Below, piece after piece: positions 52,677 through 62,875 of a stretch of DNA of 64,000 nt. The notes under the pieces were generated by a model. It saw only the letters and a program-made list of their open reading frames with translations, was not told where the DNA came from and made no database searches. The stretch comes from Chitinilyticum piscinae (GTDB lineage Bacteria > Pseudomonadota > Gammaproteobacteria > Burkholderiales > Chitinibacteraceae): assembly GCF_015223195.1 (NCBI RefSeq), contig NZ_JADFUA010000008.1, forward strand, positions 62,001-126,000, in the 5' to 3' direction. A program made the translations under genes and the position numbers. How positions within the stretch are numbered: the stretch's first letter is position 1; the number at the start of each line of letters is the position of its first letter.

Positions 52677-54455
52677 TCAGCGCTCGCGGCGACGCTCGAC
52701 GCCATCCCAGCCCAGCGTCGGCACCAGTTCCGGCTGCACATCAGGATAGAGTTGCCGGTAATCCTCGATGGCATCGTGCACATGCGCATAAAAACTGTCC
52801 GCACCAATCGCGGCGGTGACTCCATAACGATCCAGTGCCTCGCGCAGTGGCCGGTTGCAGCGGGCGAACTTCAGATCGATGCCGGCCTCTTCCAGCATGC
52901 GGTTCAGCGCCAGCAACTGTTCGGCTGCAGTGACATCCAGAAAGGTAATGGCTTGCGCATCGATCAGTACCCAGCGCGTATCGCCGTCATCGGCAACCAG
53001 CTGGGCAATCCGGTCGAAGAAGAAGGTACTGTTGGCAAACAGGAGCGGCGCGTAGAAACGATAGACCAGCAAACCCTGCAAGTACCGGGAATGTCCGCTC
53101 ATATCCGGATCTCCCGCGTCATGGAACCCTTTGCGCCCCTCGACATTACTGAGCACCGCATCAAAGGGTCTCGACATAAACCGTATCAGGTATGCAAGTG
53201 AAAGCAATATTCCAACTATGATTCCTGGCAATACCCCAACAACAAGCACGCCAGCAGTGGTAATCAGGGAAAACATGGCCGCAGTCCGGTCCACCCGGTA
53301 CATGCTGCGTACCGCATGCAGGTCAATCAGCCCCAGACCCGCAGCAATGAGAATGGCCGATAGCGCCGGCGCTGGCAGAAAACGAAGGGAATCCGACAGG
53401 AACAGCAGGAACAGCAGCAGCAGGCCTGCGGCCACCAGCCCGGAAACGGCAGAGCGGCAACCTGATGCATCGTTGATGGCGGTACGAGACTGACTGGCCC
53501 CCAGAGCAAAGCCCTGCAGACATCCTGCCGCGATATTGGCGACGCCCAGCGCAGCCAGCTCACGGTTGGGCTCGATCTCGTATCCATTCTTGCGGGCAAA
53601 AGCGCGCGCCAGCAGGATGCCTTCCGGCATCGCCAGCAGTGCAATGCCCGCTGCAGCCGGCAGCAGCGTTGCCAGATGGGCAGGAGCAAATTCAGGCCAG
53701 CGCAGCATTGGAATACCCGTCGGCAAAGTACCCAGCAGCAGCACACCATGCTGATCCAACCGCAATAGATACCCCGCCAAAATCGCCAGAACGAACACCG
53801 GCAAAGCTCCGGGGAAATTCGGTCGCCATTGGCGCAACAGCAGCAGGACAAACAAGGCTACCCCGCCGGTAAACGCTGTCGCGGGGGCTATTTCCTGCCA
53901 TCGGCTGACCAGTTCGAGCAAACGCGGAAAAAAGTCATCCTGCTGCAGGCGCAAACCAGTGAATTTGCCCAGCTGGCTGGCAATCAGGATCAATGCTGCG
54001 CCATTCATGAAGCCAAGCAGTACCGGCTTGGACAGCAAATCGGCTACCGCCCCCAGCCGAGCCTTGGCAGCCAGCAGCATCAGGATGCCGACGAGTACTG
54101 CCAGCTGAGCCGCCAAAAAGGCATATTGCAGCGGGTCACCTCCTGCCAGTGGTGTTACAGCAGCCACGACCAACAGCGCCAGCGCTGCATCCGGACCAAC
54201 AATCACATGCCGAGAACTACCCAGCAGGGCATACACCAGCATGCCTGCCAGTGCAGTATAGAGCCCACTCTGCGGCGGCATGCCGGCCAGTTCTGCATAG
54301 GCGACACAAGCCGGAACCAGTACCACACAGACGCTGATTCCGGCCAGGGCATCCCGCCAGAGCATACCGCGCCGTGCGGCAGCCAGTCCGGACTGTGCCA
54401 GCAGTCTTTGCCAGGTTCCCTCTCCGAGTAAAGGCCGCATACCGTTTTTCCCCAT
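52677..54455 (-). CDS. SulP family anion transporter with STAS domain
   Basis: A 592-residue transporter. About eleven to twelve hydrophobic segments in residues 30-430 include MPPQSGLYTALAGMLVYALLGSSRHVIVGPDAALALLV, the SulP signature region, and FALGASQSRTAINDASGCRSAVSG. The C-terminal STAS domain (about 450-575) holds RWVLIDAQAITFLDVTAAEQL. SulP proteins move sulfate, bicarbonate, chloride or dicarboxylates; the substrate cannot be told here. The start could be 54440 instead. It ends only 20 bases before the groES heat-shock -35, read in the same direction. Confidence 0.9.
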   Translation of the reverse strand: MGKNGMRPLLGEGTWQRLLAQSGLAAARRGMLWRDALAGISVCVVLVPACVAYAELAGMPPQSGLYTALAGMLVYALLGSSRHVIVGPDAALALLVVAAVTPLAGGDPLQYAFLAAQLAVLVGILMLLAAKARLGAVADLLSKPVLLGFMNGAALILIASQLGKFTGLRLQQDDFFPRLLELVSRWQEIAPATAFTGGVALFVLLLLRQWRPNFPGALPVFVLAILAGYLLRLDQHGVLLLGTLPTGIPMLRWPEFAPAHLATLLPAAAGIALLAMPEGILLARAFARKNGYEIEPNRELAALGVANIAAGCLQGFALGASQSRTAINDASGCRSAVSGLVAAGLLLLFLLFLSDSLRFLPAPALSAILIAAGLGLIDLHAVRSMYRVDRTAAMFSLITTAGVLVVGVLPGIIVGILLSLAYLIRFMSRPFDAVLSNVEGRKGFHDAGDPDMSGHSRYLQGLLVYRFYAPLLFANSTFFFDRIAQLVADDGDTRWVLIDAQAITFLDVTAAEQLLALNRMLEEAGIDLKFARCNRPLREALDRYGVTAAIGADSFYAHVHDAIEDYRQLYPDVQPELVPTLGWDGVERRRER

Positions 54456-54505
54456 TCTGTTCCGAGTGTAGCCAAGAACGAGGGGGCAACAAAGGCGAAG
54501 TCGGC

Positions 54506-56134
54506 TCAGACGCGGAAACGCCGCACCAGGTCGTTCAGGCGGCCGGCAATATGCTCGACCTGTGCCGCGTTTTCGGCAGTCTGGCTGATGGCACAGCTGG
54601 TTTCTTCAACCATCTGCGACACATCTTCGACCCTGGCCGCAATGCTGGTACTCGCCAGACTTTGCTCGCGGGTCGCCGACGCAACTTCATGAAGATGACT
54701 TAGAGTCTCATCCGCTCCGGCATGGATCCGTTCGAGCGAACCTGAAACCGAGCGAGCCAGCTCGACGCCCTGGCTAACCTGTGGCAGCGCTGCATCCATC
54801 ACCCCGACAACGGCGAGTGTGTCTGTCTGGATGCTGGCCAGCACCTGCTCGATATTGACGGTTGCAGTCGCCGTGCGTTCAGCCAGCTTGCGCACTTCAT
54901 CTGCCACCACCGCAAAACCGCGTCCCTGCTCACCAGCCCGGGCGGCCTCGATGGCCGCATTGAGCGCCAGCAGATTGGTCTGCCCGGCAATATCCTTGAT
55001 CACCGCCGCAATGCCCGAGACTTCCTGGGCCTTGCTGTTGAGCAGCCTGATTTGCTCGCTGGCCTGCGAGACACAGCCGGCAATGTGCTCCATGGCTTGA
55101 CTGGCATCGGCCACCTGCCCCACTCCAGTCCGGGCCAATGCAGTAGCTTGCCGCGAGGCCTGCTCGGTCACTGCCGAGCTGTCGGAAATGTGGTTGATGC
55201 TTACCGTCAGCTCTTCCATCGCTGCGGCCATTGATGAGGTTGCATCAGCCTGACGCCCGGCCGCGATCGAGACCTCCCGGCTGGATGTGGCTATTTCACC
55301 GGCCTGCCGTTGCAACAGCGCGGCATCATCCCGGACCTCGCCGATCAGCTGGCGCAATCCCGTGTTCATTTGAGCCAGCGATGCCAAAAGACTGCCGGCT
55401 GGTGCAACAGGCATATCCTGCCGAAGATCCCCGGCAGCAACTTGATGCATGATGTGCATGGCCTGTGCCGGCTCTCCTCCTAGCTGATACAGGATGCTGC
55501 GGGCAACCAGCCATGCAACGCCACCGATCAACACGCCTAGCAACAACAGCTGCCCCACCCCGATAAGGAGGTTCTGCCGGAATGCCCGGTTAATATCATC
55601 GACATAGACACCGGTTCCGATCACCCAGTCCCAGCCCGGCACCAAAGTGGCATAGGAAATTTTCGGCTCGGGCTTGTCGGAACCCAGCTTCACAAAGTCG
55701 TAATCGACAAAGCCCCCGCCCGCCCGAGCGGCGGCGCTCAGCGCTTGCAAGATGAGCTTGCCATTGCTGTCTTTCAGGTCACCCTTGCTCTGCCCTTCGA
55801 ATTCGGGCTTGGTGGGCATGAGCTTATAGACCTGCCGGGTATCAAAGATGAAGAAATACTCGCTCTTGTCGTAACGAACCTGCCGCAAGGCTGCAATGGC
55901 AGCCAGCTGGGCCTGCTCTCGATCCAGCCTTCCTTCCTGCTCGAGTTGCTGGAAATGGCCGATGACCCCGGCTGCGGTCTCAACCTGGCTGCGCACCTTG
56001 CCCATCCGGTCCTTCAGCATGGACTGGCGCTGAACACTCAGCGCCAGCAGGGTAAGGGACAGCATTCCGAGCAGGGCAACGCCGCCCAGCAACCATAGGC
56101 GGGTTCGCACCCGCAGCGCTAACAGTATTTTCAT
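54506..56134 (-). CDS. Methyl-accepting chemotaxis protein with sCache domain
   Basis: A 542-residue chemoreceptor. Membrane segments at about 10-30 and 188-210 bracket a single Cache domain of about 155 residues with [26 protein letters not shown] and [18 protein letters not shown], a type that binds organic acids. A HAMP-like linker follows and then the signalling hairpin with [51 protein letters not shown]. No CheR-tethering NWExF tail is present (it ends VRRFRV). The ligand is unknown. Confidence 0.93.
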   Translation of the reverse strand: MKILLALRVRTRLWLLGGVALLGMLSLTLLALSVQRQSMLKDRMGKVRSQVETAAGVIGHFQQLEQEGRLDREQAQLAAIAALRQVRYDKSEYFFIFDTRQVYKLMPTKPEFEGQSKGDLKDSNGKLILQALSAAARAGGGFVDYDFVKLGSDKPEPKISYATLVPGWDWVIGTGVYVDDINRAFRQNLLIGVGQLLLLGVLIGGVAWLVARSILYQLGGEPAQAMHIMHQVAAGDLRQDMPVAPAGSLLASLAQMNTGLRQLIGEVRDDAALLQRQAGEIATSSREVSIAAGRQADATSSMAAAMEELTVSINHISDSSAVTEQASRQATALARTGVGQVADASQAMEHIAGCVSQASEQIRLLNSKAQEVSGIAAVIKDIAGQTNLLALNAAIEAARAGEQGRGFAVVADEVRKLAERTATATVNIEQVLASIQTDTLAVVGVMDAALPQVSQGVELARSVSGSLERIHAGADETLSHLHEVASATREQSLASTSIAARVEDVSQMVEETSCAISQTAENAAQVEHIAGRLNDLVRRFRV

Positions 56135-56265
56135 TTTCCTCTCCCCGTATTGCCCGGCTTGTGATGCCGGACTTGTGCTTCGAGGCTAGAGGTAGTGCAG
56201 CGCGGCGGCTATGACCGGCGGGACAGGAGTTATGACGCTTTCGCTCGCCTTGAGTGCTTGCCAGT

Positions 56266-57408
56266 CTAGTTCCTGGCCAACCGACCAACACCCTTTGCCG
56301 CTGCCGACCGAGCCTGCAGCGCTACATTCACGCCCTCCGGGCGCAGAAACAGACCATAGATGTCATCCCGCCAGCGCAGCTGCTGCCCTTCAACCTCGGC
56401 AGGCCAGTACACCAGATAGACTTTGACCGGCTCGTTCACAGGCTGGTAAACACTGCGCCCTGCCGCGACCTTGTGGCTGATCTCATCGCCGGTTTTCTGC
56501 TGCACCCATGCCGCCAGATCCAGCCAGCGCTGAACGCGCACACAGCCCGAAGACGCCGAGCGGGTCTCGCGTTCGAAGGCGCTCTTTTGTGGGGTATCGT
56601 GCAGATAGATATTATTGCTATCAGTCAGAACGAATTTCAGTTTACCCAGCGCATTGCGATCACCGGGCTCCTGATAGTAGCGATACGCCAGCAGGTTGGC
56701 ATCCGGATTGGCTGCGACTTCCTCGGGATCCACGCGCTCGCCATCGGCTCCCAGCATGACGAGTTTTTTTTCCCGCAGCTTGGCGGTATCCAGCTTGCCT
56801 TGCTTGATCAGATCATTGCGCACCACCGTCGGCGGCGCCGACCACGATGGATTGAACTGCAAGGCGACCAGGCGCGTGGCCAGTAGCGGGGTTTGCCGGT
56901 CAGGACGACCAATGACCACTTTTGACTGCAGAACTGGCTGCCCAGACTGGTAAGCGGTCAGTGTAAACGCGGGAATATTGACCACGATATAGCGCTCGCC
57001 ACCAGCCGCGGCGATCGCCTCCATCTGCGGCAACTGCCATTGCAGCAGCTTCAATTTCGCCGCATTGTCCAGATTCAGGTTATAGCGCGTCTGGCGATCC
57101 ACTACGCCATCCTGTTTCAGGCCCTGATCCTTCTGGTAGTCACGCACCGCAAGCGTGATCGACGGGTCGAACTCGTCGGAATGATTGGCGGGATAACCCA
57201 GTTCGCGCAGCCGTTGTTTCAGCAGGGCGGTTGCAACACCACTGGCCCCCTCCTTGAGTGCTGCACCTTGCGGGACCAGTGTCTGCCCGACCGGAGGCAG
57301 AGCCTGTAAACGTGCAATTTCCGCCCGAACGGCATCAATCGGGGTCGCACAGACGGAGGCCGAGCAGACTAATCCAGTAAACAGGAACGACAGCAGAGGG
57401 AAACGCAT
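56266..57408 (-). CDS. L,D-transpeptidase of the YcbB/LdtD type
   Basis: A 380-residue exported enzyme. A signal peptide (about 1-22) precedes a peptidoglycan-binding domain near 55-110 (LRELGYPANHSDEFDPSITLAVRDYQKDQGL) and a YkuD catalytic domain from about 140 with YIVVNIPAFTLTAYQSG and IYLHDTPQKSAFERETRSASSGCVRV, where Cys and His are the catalytic pair. Such enzymes form 3-3 peptidoglycan crosslinks. The insert between the two parts of the catalytic domain is the LdtD-like 'lid'. The next gene upstream is a small membrane protein. Confidence 0.93.
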   Translation of the reverse strand: MRFPLLSFLFTGLVCSASVCATPIDAVRAEIARLQALPPVGQTLVPQGAALKEGASGVATALLKQRLRELGYPANHSDEFDPSITLAVRDYQKDQGLKQDGVVDRQTRYNLNLDNAAKLKLLQWQLPQMEAIAAAGGERYIVVNIPAFTLTAYQSGQPVLQSKVVIGRPDRQTPLLATRLVALQFNPSWSAPPTVVRNDLIKQGKLDTAKLREKKLVMLGADGERVDPEEVAANPDANLLAYRYYQEPGDRNALGKLKFVLTDSNNIYLHDTPQKSAFERETRSASSGCVRVQRWLDLAAWVQQKTGDEISHKVAAGRSVYQPVNEPVKVYLVYWPAEVEGQQLRWRDDIYGLFLRPEGVNVALQARSAAAKGVGRLARN

Positions 57409-57432
57409 GATTAAGGTTCGGCACGGTGCCAG

Positions 57433-57576
57433 TTAGCAATACGGAGCCATCATGGTAGGCAATGGCAAAACCTTACGCAGCAAGTACACACCAATGAAAG
57501 TGAAGTAAGCAACAACAACAAAAATACCCATGCCGGTATATGTTAAATAGCCTTTAAAATCCTTGGCTTCATCCAT
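57433..57576 (-). CDS. Small single-pass membrane protein
   Basis: A 47-residue open frame starting MDEAKDFKGYLTYTGMG and holding one membrane segment, GIFVVVAYFTFIGVYLL (about 17-33), followed by RKVLPLPTMMAPYC. It sits in a 179-base gap between the pseudo-receiver gene and the L,D-transpeptidase gene, in the same direction, 11 bases past the former's stop and 24 before the latter's start. Codons are A+T-rich. Only a weak GGGT ribosome-binding site precedes it. I do not recognise the family; the hydrophobic profile and placement make it a credible gene. Confidence 0.5.
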   Translation of the reverse strand: MDEAKDFKGYLTYTGMGIFVVVAYFTFIGVYLLRKVLPLPTMMAPYC

Positions 57577-57587
57577 ATACCCAGAAC

Positions 57588-58772
57588 TCAGAACAGAAGG
57601 ATGCTGTCATCCTCCGTCATAGCCTGTGGTTTTTCTGCCGGCACTTCGCTTGCCACCAGCGTGGAAAGTTCGGCCAGAATGCCATCGAAATGCTGATCCA
57701 GCATCAGACCGGCTTCGTAAAGCGCGGAGGCATCTTCGGCGGTCCCCTCTATAAGCCGCAGGATGCCGATTTCCTGATGATCGGTGAGCCCAAGACTGGT
57801 CAGTAGCGGATCAAGATTGAAGCGCATCTGGTCAAACAGCTGCAGCGTACTGGACTGCTGCTGTTTGTAGTTCTGCTCCAGCATGCCGATCACGTCGCGG
57901 ATATGACGCAGCGACTGCTGGATCATGATGCTTTTCTGGCGGTTTTGCGCTTCGACCTGGATGCCGTGCACGCGGTGATCTGCCGCCTCGGCCATGATGG
58001 CCAGGTGGTCGCGCAAGCGCCCGACATACTCATCGTCATCCGGAAGCTCCTTCACCAGTAGCGTCACCGCCGGATAGTTGATGATCAGGCGGTGACCATA
58101 CTGAAAGATCCGCCGTGCGTCCTGCGCCTGGGAGGCCAGCATTTCCGCCTCCAGCGGACTGGAGCGGCCATCGGTATTGAGGGTTTTCTGCTCGCACCCC
58201 AGCCGGATCTGCGCAGACCCCTTGAGGCTAAAGCGCCCCGACAGGGCAGACAGTAATGCCTTTAACAGGGTTTCGATGTCCTCGCAGCTCATTGCCCGCT
58301 TGATGAAATCGATGACCCCTCCCAGTTCGCTGGTATTGGTGATCGCCAGCATGGCCACCGAATTGGCCTCCTCCAGCGAGTGCTGCAGGCGTTCGGCATT
58401 GTCCAGCACGTACAGCAGCAACTCGACTTTCCGTTGCACTTCTTCAAGGTGAGCCGCCGATTCGAGAAAATCGTCGGCTCCAGCCATGTAGGCATCCATG
58501 CGTGCCTGACCGGAAGTCTGCCCGTTGACACCGTCGACAAACAGAATTCGGGTCTGCGAGTGCGCCTTGCGAATCGCGCGGCACAGCGCAAAACAATCCG
58601 TACCCGCCAACCCGGCACTCAGCATCACGACCGAGTAGGCTGCAGCATCAAGCCGTTGCAGCGCGTCGGTGGCCTTGCTGGCCACCACCACCTCTCCAAG
58701 GCCTGCCAAGCTTTCGGCCAGTCTGGCAGCCGTTGCGGCCACATCGTCGACAATCAAGATACGCTGATTCAT
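57588..58772 (-). CDS. Pseudo-receiver protein with helical C-terminal domain
   Basis: A 394-residue protein. Residues 1-120 follow the receiver fold: RILIVDDVAATAARL at the start supplies the acidic pair, but the phosphoacceptor position reads VVMLSAGLAGTDCF with Ser 52 in place of Asp, so phosphorylation at the usual site is unlikely. Residues about 130-270 are mixed alpha/beta and about 280-385 are strongly helical, with HIRDVIGMLEQNYKQQQ. It ends DDSILLF. I do not recognise the later domains. The start at 58772 has GGTGG upstream; a GTG five codons earlier is also open. Confidence 0.75.
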   Translation of the reverse strand: MNQRILIVDDVAATAARLAESLAGLGEVVVASKATDALQRLDAAAYSVVMLSAGLAGTDCFALCRAIRKAHSQTRILFVDGVNGQTSGQARMDAYMAGADDFLESAAHLEEVQRKVELLLYVLDNAERLQHSLEEANSVAMLAITNTSELGGVIDFIKRAMSCEDIETLLKALLSALSGRFSLKGSAQIRLGCEQKTLNTDGRSSPLEAEMLASQAQDARRIFQYGHRLIINYPAVTLLVKELPDDDEYVGRLRDHLAIMAEAADHRVHGIQVEAQNRQKSIMIQQSLRHIRDVIGMLEQNYKQQQSSTLQLFDQMRFNLDPLLTSLGLTDHQEIGILRLIEGTAEDASALYEAGLMLDQHFDGILAELSTLVASEVPAEKPQAMTEDDSILLF

Positions 58773-58922
58773 GACACCACCCTTCACCTGAGCATTGCTC
58801 TCATTTTGCTGACTAGGATATTAAGATAGCGTTTCAAGTCAGCGATGCAAGCCGCCTGGAGACACAAAGTTGGCAACGAATCATGCGACAATAGCCTGCC
58901 TTACCTCCTCGCAAGCACTCTG

Positions 58923-60239
58923 ATGAGCAACGACACCCTGCTGGCGCGCAGTCTGGCTGCAGTCTGGCATCCCTGCACACAGATGAAACACCATGAAACG
59001 CTGCCACTGATCCCGATCAGCCATGGCGATGGCGTCTGGCTGGTGGATTCCGATGGACGGCGCTATCTCGATGCGGTGTCGAGCTGGTGGGTCAATCTGT
59101 TCGGGCATAACGAACCACGCATCAAGGCAGCCATCCACAGCCAGCTCGACCGCATCGAGCACGTCATGCTCGCGGGATTCACCCATGAGCCAGTGATCGA
59201 ACTCTCCGAGCGCCTGGGCTCCCTGACGGGTCTGGGACATGCCTTTTACGGCTCCGACGGCGCTTCTGCGACCGAAATTGCACTGAAAATGGCAGCACAT
59301 TTCTGGCGCAACACCGGCCGTCCGGACAAATCGCGATTCGTGTACCTGCAGGACAGCTATCACGGCGAAACACTGGGCGCACTGTCGGTCACGGATGTGC
59401 CGATCTTCCGTGACGCCTATGCGCCGCTGATTCGCGACAACTTCATGGTCATGAGCCCGGACGCACGGCAGGCTCAGGCAGGCGAATCCGCCGTTGACGT
59501 GGCCGAGCGCGCGGCGATGCAGCTCGAACAGACGCTGGCCGCCCATCACCAGGAAATTGCCGCACTGATTGTCGAGCCACTGGTGCAGGGCGCCGCCGGC
59601 ATGGCGTTGTATGACGCGCACTATTTGCGCCGCGCCCGCGAGCTGTGCGACCGCTACCAGATCCTGTTGATTGCCGACGAGATTGCGGTCGGCTTTGGCC
59701 GTACCGGCACAATGTTTGCGTGCGAGCAAGCTGGCATCCGCCCCGACCTGATGTGTCTCTCGAAGGGGATTACCGCGGGGTATCTGCCGCTAGCCGTTGT
59801 TCTGTGTAGCGATACGCTCTATACCGCCTTTTATGACGACAGCAGCACCCGGGCATTCCTGCATTCGCACTCCTATACCGGCAACCCGCTGGCATGTGCG
59901 GCAGCACTGGCAACCCTCGATATCTTTCGCGACGACGCCGTGATCAGCAGCAACCGGAGCAAGGCCGCCGCATTCAGTGCCGGCCCCTTTGCCGCACTGG
60001 CGGCACACCCGCGCATCCGCAACTGGCGCCAGCAGGGCATGATCTGGGCAGGTGATGTCAGCGATGCACCTGCCGGATTTGCCCGCCAGCTGTTTCTGGC
60101 TGCACTGCAACACGGACTGCTACTGCGCCCCATCGGCGCTACCCTTTATTTCATGCCGCCCTATATACTGAACGGCGACGATGCAGCGCTCCTGGCCCAC
60201 GGCACGCTGGCCGCGCTGGATAGCGTACTGCGCCCCTGA
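58923..60239 (+). CDS. bioA: Adenosylmethionine-8-amino-7-oxononanoate aminotransferase
   Basis: A 438-residue class III PLP aminotransferase that makes 7,8-diaminopelargonic acid in biotin synthesis, using SAM as amino donor. It shows WHPCTQMKHHETLPLIPI, VSSWWVNLFGHNEPRIKAAI, GFTHEPVIELSERL, LIADEIAVGFGRTGTMFACEQAGIRPD and CLSKGITAGYLPLAVVL with the PLP Lys. YGSDGASATEIALKM is also typical of BioA. No clear BirA operator is seen upstream and no other bio gene is in the window. Confidence 0.93.
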   Translation: MSNDTLLARSLAAVWHPCTQMKHHETLPLIPISHGDGVWLVDSDGRRYLDAVSSWWVNLFGHNEPRIKAAIHSQLDRIEHVMLAGFTHEPVIELSERLGSLTGLGHAFYGSDGASATEIALKMAAHFWRNTGRPDKSRFVYLQDSYHGETLGALSVTDVPIFRDAYAPLIRDNFMVMSPDARQAQAGESAVDVAERAAMQLEQTLAAHHQEIAALIVEPLVQGAAGMALYDAHYLRRARELCDRYQILLIADEIAVGFGRTGTMFACEQAGIRPDLMCLSKGITAGYLPLAVVLCSDTLYTAFYDDSSTRAFLHSHSYTGNPLACAAALATLDIFRDDAVISSNRSKAAAFSAGPFAALAAHPRIRNWRQQGMIWAGDVSDAPAGFARQLFLAALQHGLLLRPIGATLYFMPPYILNGDDAALLAHGTLAALDSVLRP

Positions 60240-60260
60240 TTCTGCCGTCTGGTAAACACC

Positions 60261-61820
60261 ATGCCCCTGCAGCTCACCCTGCCCGATTACGATCCGACGC
60301 TCGCCAAATCCGTCGAAACTAACCCCAAGAAACTCAAGGAGTGGCTGATTGCGCTGCCTACGGGCAATGTGCAGGAAGCCGGGCGACTGCTGAGCGATTC
60401 GCTGCATGCACTGAACCGGGTCAAACTTGACGCGGATGATCGTGCTAGGCTGCTCAACGAATACCAGACCACGCTTGAGTTGCTCTCCGGCAGCTTCGAG
60501 CTGTGTTATGCCGCCAGTGGCCTGCCACTGAAAGATGAAGCCCGGGCAGCAGCCATGCTGGTGCGTACGCTCTGGCTGGAGCTGGCCATCGGCTGGAAGC
60601 GCGCACTGCAGGATCGCAGTGAAAAACGCTTTGTACTGAATAACGCCAAGGTATTGCCCGGATTCGTACTGGCCGTGCTGCACTGCTACTGGCGGCTGTA
60701 TCAGGTCAGCTGCCGTCTCTACATGACCCTGCCGCCGGGCGTCTGGCTCGATGCTCACCAACTCTTCCTGCTAGGCGCCGAGGGGCGCTTTCTGGATGAG
60801 CCCAAAGAAAATGGCGCCGAGCGCTGCATCGGCGGCATGTACAAGCGGCTGCTGGTACTGGCGCTGGCAGATCCGCTGCGCTTTGCCGGCCCGGAAGTCG
60901 AAAAGGTGCTGGAACTGGCGGAAAGTTATGCGCATCTGGCGCACTTCCAGCCCATGAGCAAACTCAGCAATGCTCCGGGCTTTTTTCTGGTCGAACTGGA
61001 GGCCGACAAACCTGCCCAGTACATCGGCAGCAAACATCTGGAATTCTCCGATGGCAAGCTGGTTTTGCTGGATACGCAGGAACTGGGGCAAAAACTCAAA
61101 CGCGTCGAAAAAGGTATCGAAGAAAAGGCTCCGACGGCCAATGATCGCTCCAAGGTGCTCGCCTGGCTGGAACTGGTGCGGCGGGTAGCCCGGCAGTGGA
61201 CGATTACCCCGCAGCGCCTGTATCAACGCATCCCGGCCGAAGCCAGCGTGGATATCGCGGCAGGTTTGCGGGCAGCCACCTTCACCCTGCACCAGGGACA
61301 ACCGATCATTCCGGTGCTTGATGACGGCAGTATTCCGGAGGCGACCCAGCCACACCCAGCCGATCTGGAGCTATCCACTTGGGCTGTAATCAATGAGAGC
61401 CCCGGCGGCTATGCCGTACGCCTGCAAAGCAGCACCAATGAAATCCTGCGGGCCGGCGAGATCGTCGCCCTGCGCAGCGGAGCCGATGCGGGCTGGCTGA
61501 CCTGCTCGGTCCGCTGGCTGCAGCAACATGAAGATGGCGCCATCGAAATGGGGCTGCAGGTACTGTCGGCGCGGGCCGTTCCACTGCTGCTGCGCCCGAG
61601 CATCGGCGCCGAACACCTCCCCTTCCTGCCTGCCCTGTTGTTGCCGGAAATACCGGCACTGAAACAACCAGCGCGGATTGCCGCCAGCAAGGGTGTCTAT
61701 ACCCCCTTGCGCGAGCTGGTGCTCGTCAACAGCAGCGGCGAGAAGCGGGTTCGCGGCAGCAAGCTTTGCGAACAACAGATGGGCTATGACCTGTTCGAAT
61801 TTCAGGCCAGCACCGAATAA
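60261..61820 (+). CDS. Protein with C-terminal PilZ-like domain
   Basis: A 519-residue soluble protein. Residues 1 to about 370 are helix-rich with no recognised family. The C-terminal region (about 375-480) reads [23 protein letters not shown] then [24 protein letters not shown] and [19 protein letters not shown], the strand pattern of a PilZ domain, but the usual RxxxR cyclic di-GMP motif is not evident. A c-di-GMP role is therefore inferred only from resemblance. It is encoded between bioA and hemF, and its stop is 2 bases from the hemF start. Confidence 0.55.
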   Translation: MPLQLTLPDYDPTLAKSVETNPKKLKEWLIALPTGNVQEAGRLLSDSLHALNRVKLDADDRARLLNEYQTTLELLSGSFELCYAASGLPLKDEARAAAMLVRTLWLELAIGWKRALQDRSEKRFVLNNAKVLPGFVLAVLHCYWRLYQVSCRLYMTLPPGVWLDAHQLFLLGAEGRFLDEPKENGAERCIGGMYKRLLVLALADPLRFAGPEVEKVLELAESYAHLAHFQPMSKLSNAPGFFLVELEADKPAQYIGSKHLEFSDGKLVLLDTQELGQKLKRVEKGIEEKAPTANDRSKVLAWLELVRRVARQWTITPQRLYQRIPAEASVDIAAGLRAATFTLHQGQPIIPVLDDGSIPEATQPHPADLELSTWAVINESPGGYAVRLQSSTNEILRAGEIVALRSGADAGWLTCSVRWLQQHEDGAIEMGLQVLSARAVPLLLRPSIGAEHLPFLPALLLPEIPALKQPARIAASKGVYTPLRELVLVNSSGEKRVRGSKLCEQQMGYDLFEFQASTE

Positions 61821-61822
61821 AC

Positions 61823-62782
61823 ATGGGTATGTATTACCCTGAAAACCATAAAAATACTGGAATATCGTTGGATACCCTACAAGTTAAGGACTACCTGCTC
61901 ACCCTGCAGCAGAATATCGTCGCCACGCTAGAGCAACTGGATGGCAGCTGCTTCCACACGGATAGCTGGGAGCGTCCCGGTGGAGGTGGTGGTGTCACCC
62001 GCGTGATTGAAGGTGGCCAGCTGTTCGAGCGTGGGGGCGTCAATTTCTCGCACGTCATGGGCGAAGGACTGCCTCCCTCCGCCTCGGCTCACCGCCCCGA
62101 GCTGGCGGGTCGCGCGTTCGAGGCCATGGGGGTGTCGCTGGTGCTGCATCCGCGCAACCCTTACGTGCCGACCGTGCACATGAATGTGCGCCTGTTCCGC
62201 GCCTTTGCTACGAGCCAGGAGGACGTGTTCTGGTTCGGGGGCGGGATGGATCTCACCCCATACTATGGCCACGTTAGCGATGCCCAGCATTTCCATCAAA
62301 CCTGCAAAGATGCACTGGATCCTTTCGGTGCCCGCTACTACCCCGATTTCAAGGCATGGTGCGACCGCTATTTCTACCTCAAGCACCGCAAGGAGCCGCG
62401 CGGCATCGGCGGCGTCTTCTTTGATGATTTCAATGAACTAGGGTTTGCCGGCAGTTTCGCGCTGATGCAGGCCGTCGGCAATGCCTTCCTGCCCGCCTAT
62501 GTGCCGATTGTCGATCGCCGCCGCGAGCTGGAATATGGCGCGCGCGAGCGCGACTGGCAGACCTACCGCCGTGGACGCTATGTGGAATTCAATCTGGTGT
62601 TCGACCGCGGCACGTTATTCGGCCTGCAGTCGGGGGGGCGGACCGAGTCCATCCTGATGTCGCTGCCCCCAGTGGTAAACTGGCGTTACGACTACCATCC
62701 TGATGCCGGCAGCCCGGAAAGCGCGCTGCTCAGTGACTTCCTGTGCGAACGAGACTGGCTGGAACTGACCGCTCCGGCTTGA
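61823..62782 (+). CDS. hemF: Oxygen-dependent coproporphyrinogen III oxidase
   Basis: A 319-residue HemF that converts coproporphyrinogen III to protoporphyrinogen IX with oxygen. Signatures are [51 protein letters not shown], and [17 protein letters not shown] at the C-terminus. The first 15 codons are A+T-rich and absent from E. coli HemF; a TTG at 61868 ([10 protein letters not shown]) would give a length closer to the family. Either start is possible. HemF implies aerobic haem synthesis, and a terminator follows. Confidence 0.94.
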   Translation: MGMYYPENHKNTGISLDTLQVKDYLLTLQQNIVATLEQLDGSCFHTDSWERPGGGGGVTRVIEGGQLFERGGVNFSHVMGEGLPPSASAHRPELAGRAFEAMGVSLVLHPRNPYVPTVHMNVRLFRAFATSQEDVFWFGGGMDLTPYYGHVSDAQHFHQTCKDALDPFGARYYPDFKAWCDRYFYLKHRKEPRGIGGVFFDDFNELGFAGSFALMQAVGNAFLPAYVPIVDRRRELEYGARERDWQTYRRGRYVEFNLVFDRGTLFGLQSGGRTESILMSLPPVVNWRYDYHPDAGSPESALLSDFLCERDWLELTAPA

Positions 62783-62807
62783 TTTATCGACCATTTCCAC
62801 GACTGAG

Positions 62808-62832
62808 GGGCAGCCAGTGGCTGCCCTTTTTT
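62808..62832 (+). terminator. Intrinsic terminator after hemF
   Basis: GGGCAGCC (62808-62815) pairs with GGCTGCCC (62819-62826) with an AGT loop and is followed by TTTTTT. It overlaps the -10 of the next promoter. Confidence 0.85.
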
Positions 62833-62840
62833 GCTATAAT
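62832..62840 (+). promoter_or_regulatory. Extended -10 promoter for the RNB-family nuclease gene
   Basis: TGCTATAAT is a perfect TATAAT (62835-62840) with the TGn extension. Transcription would start near 62847, about 29 bases before the ATG. It directly follows the hemF terminator, a compact arrangement. Confidence 0.65.
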
Positions 62841-62875
62841 TTCGCCCTTTTTCCGCGCGGCACTAGCAGACCCCA

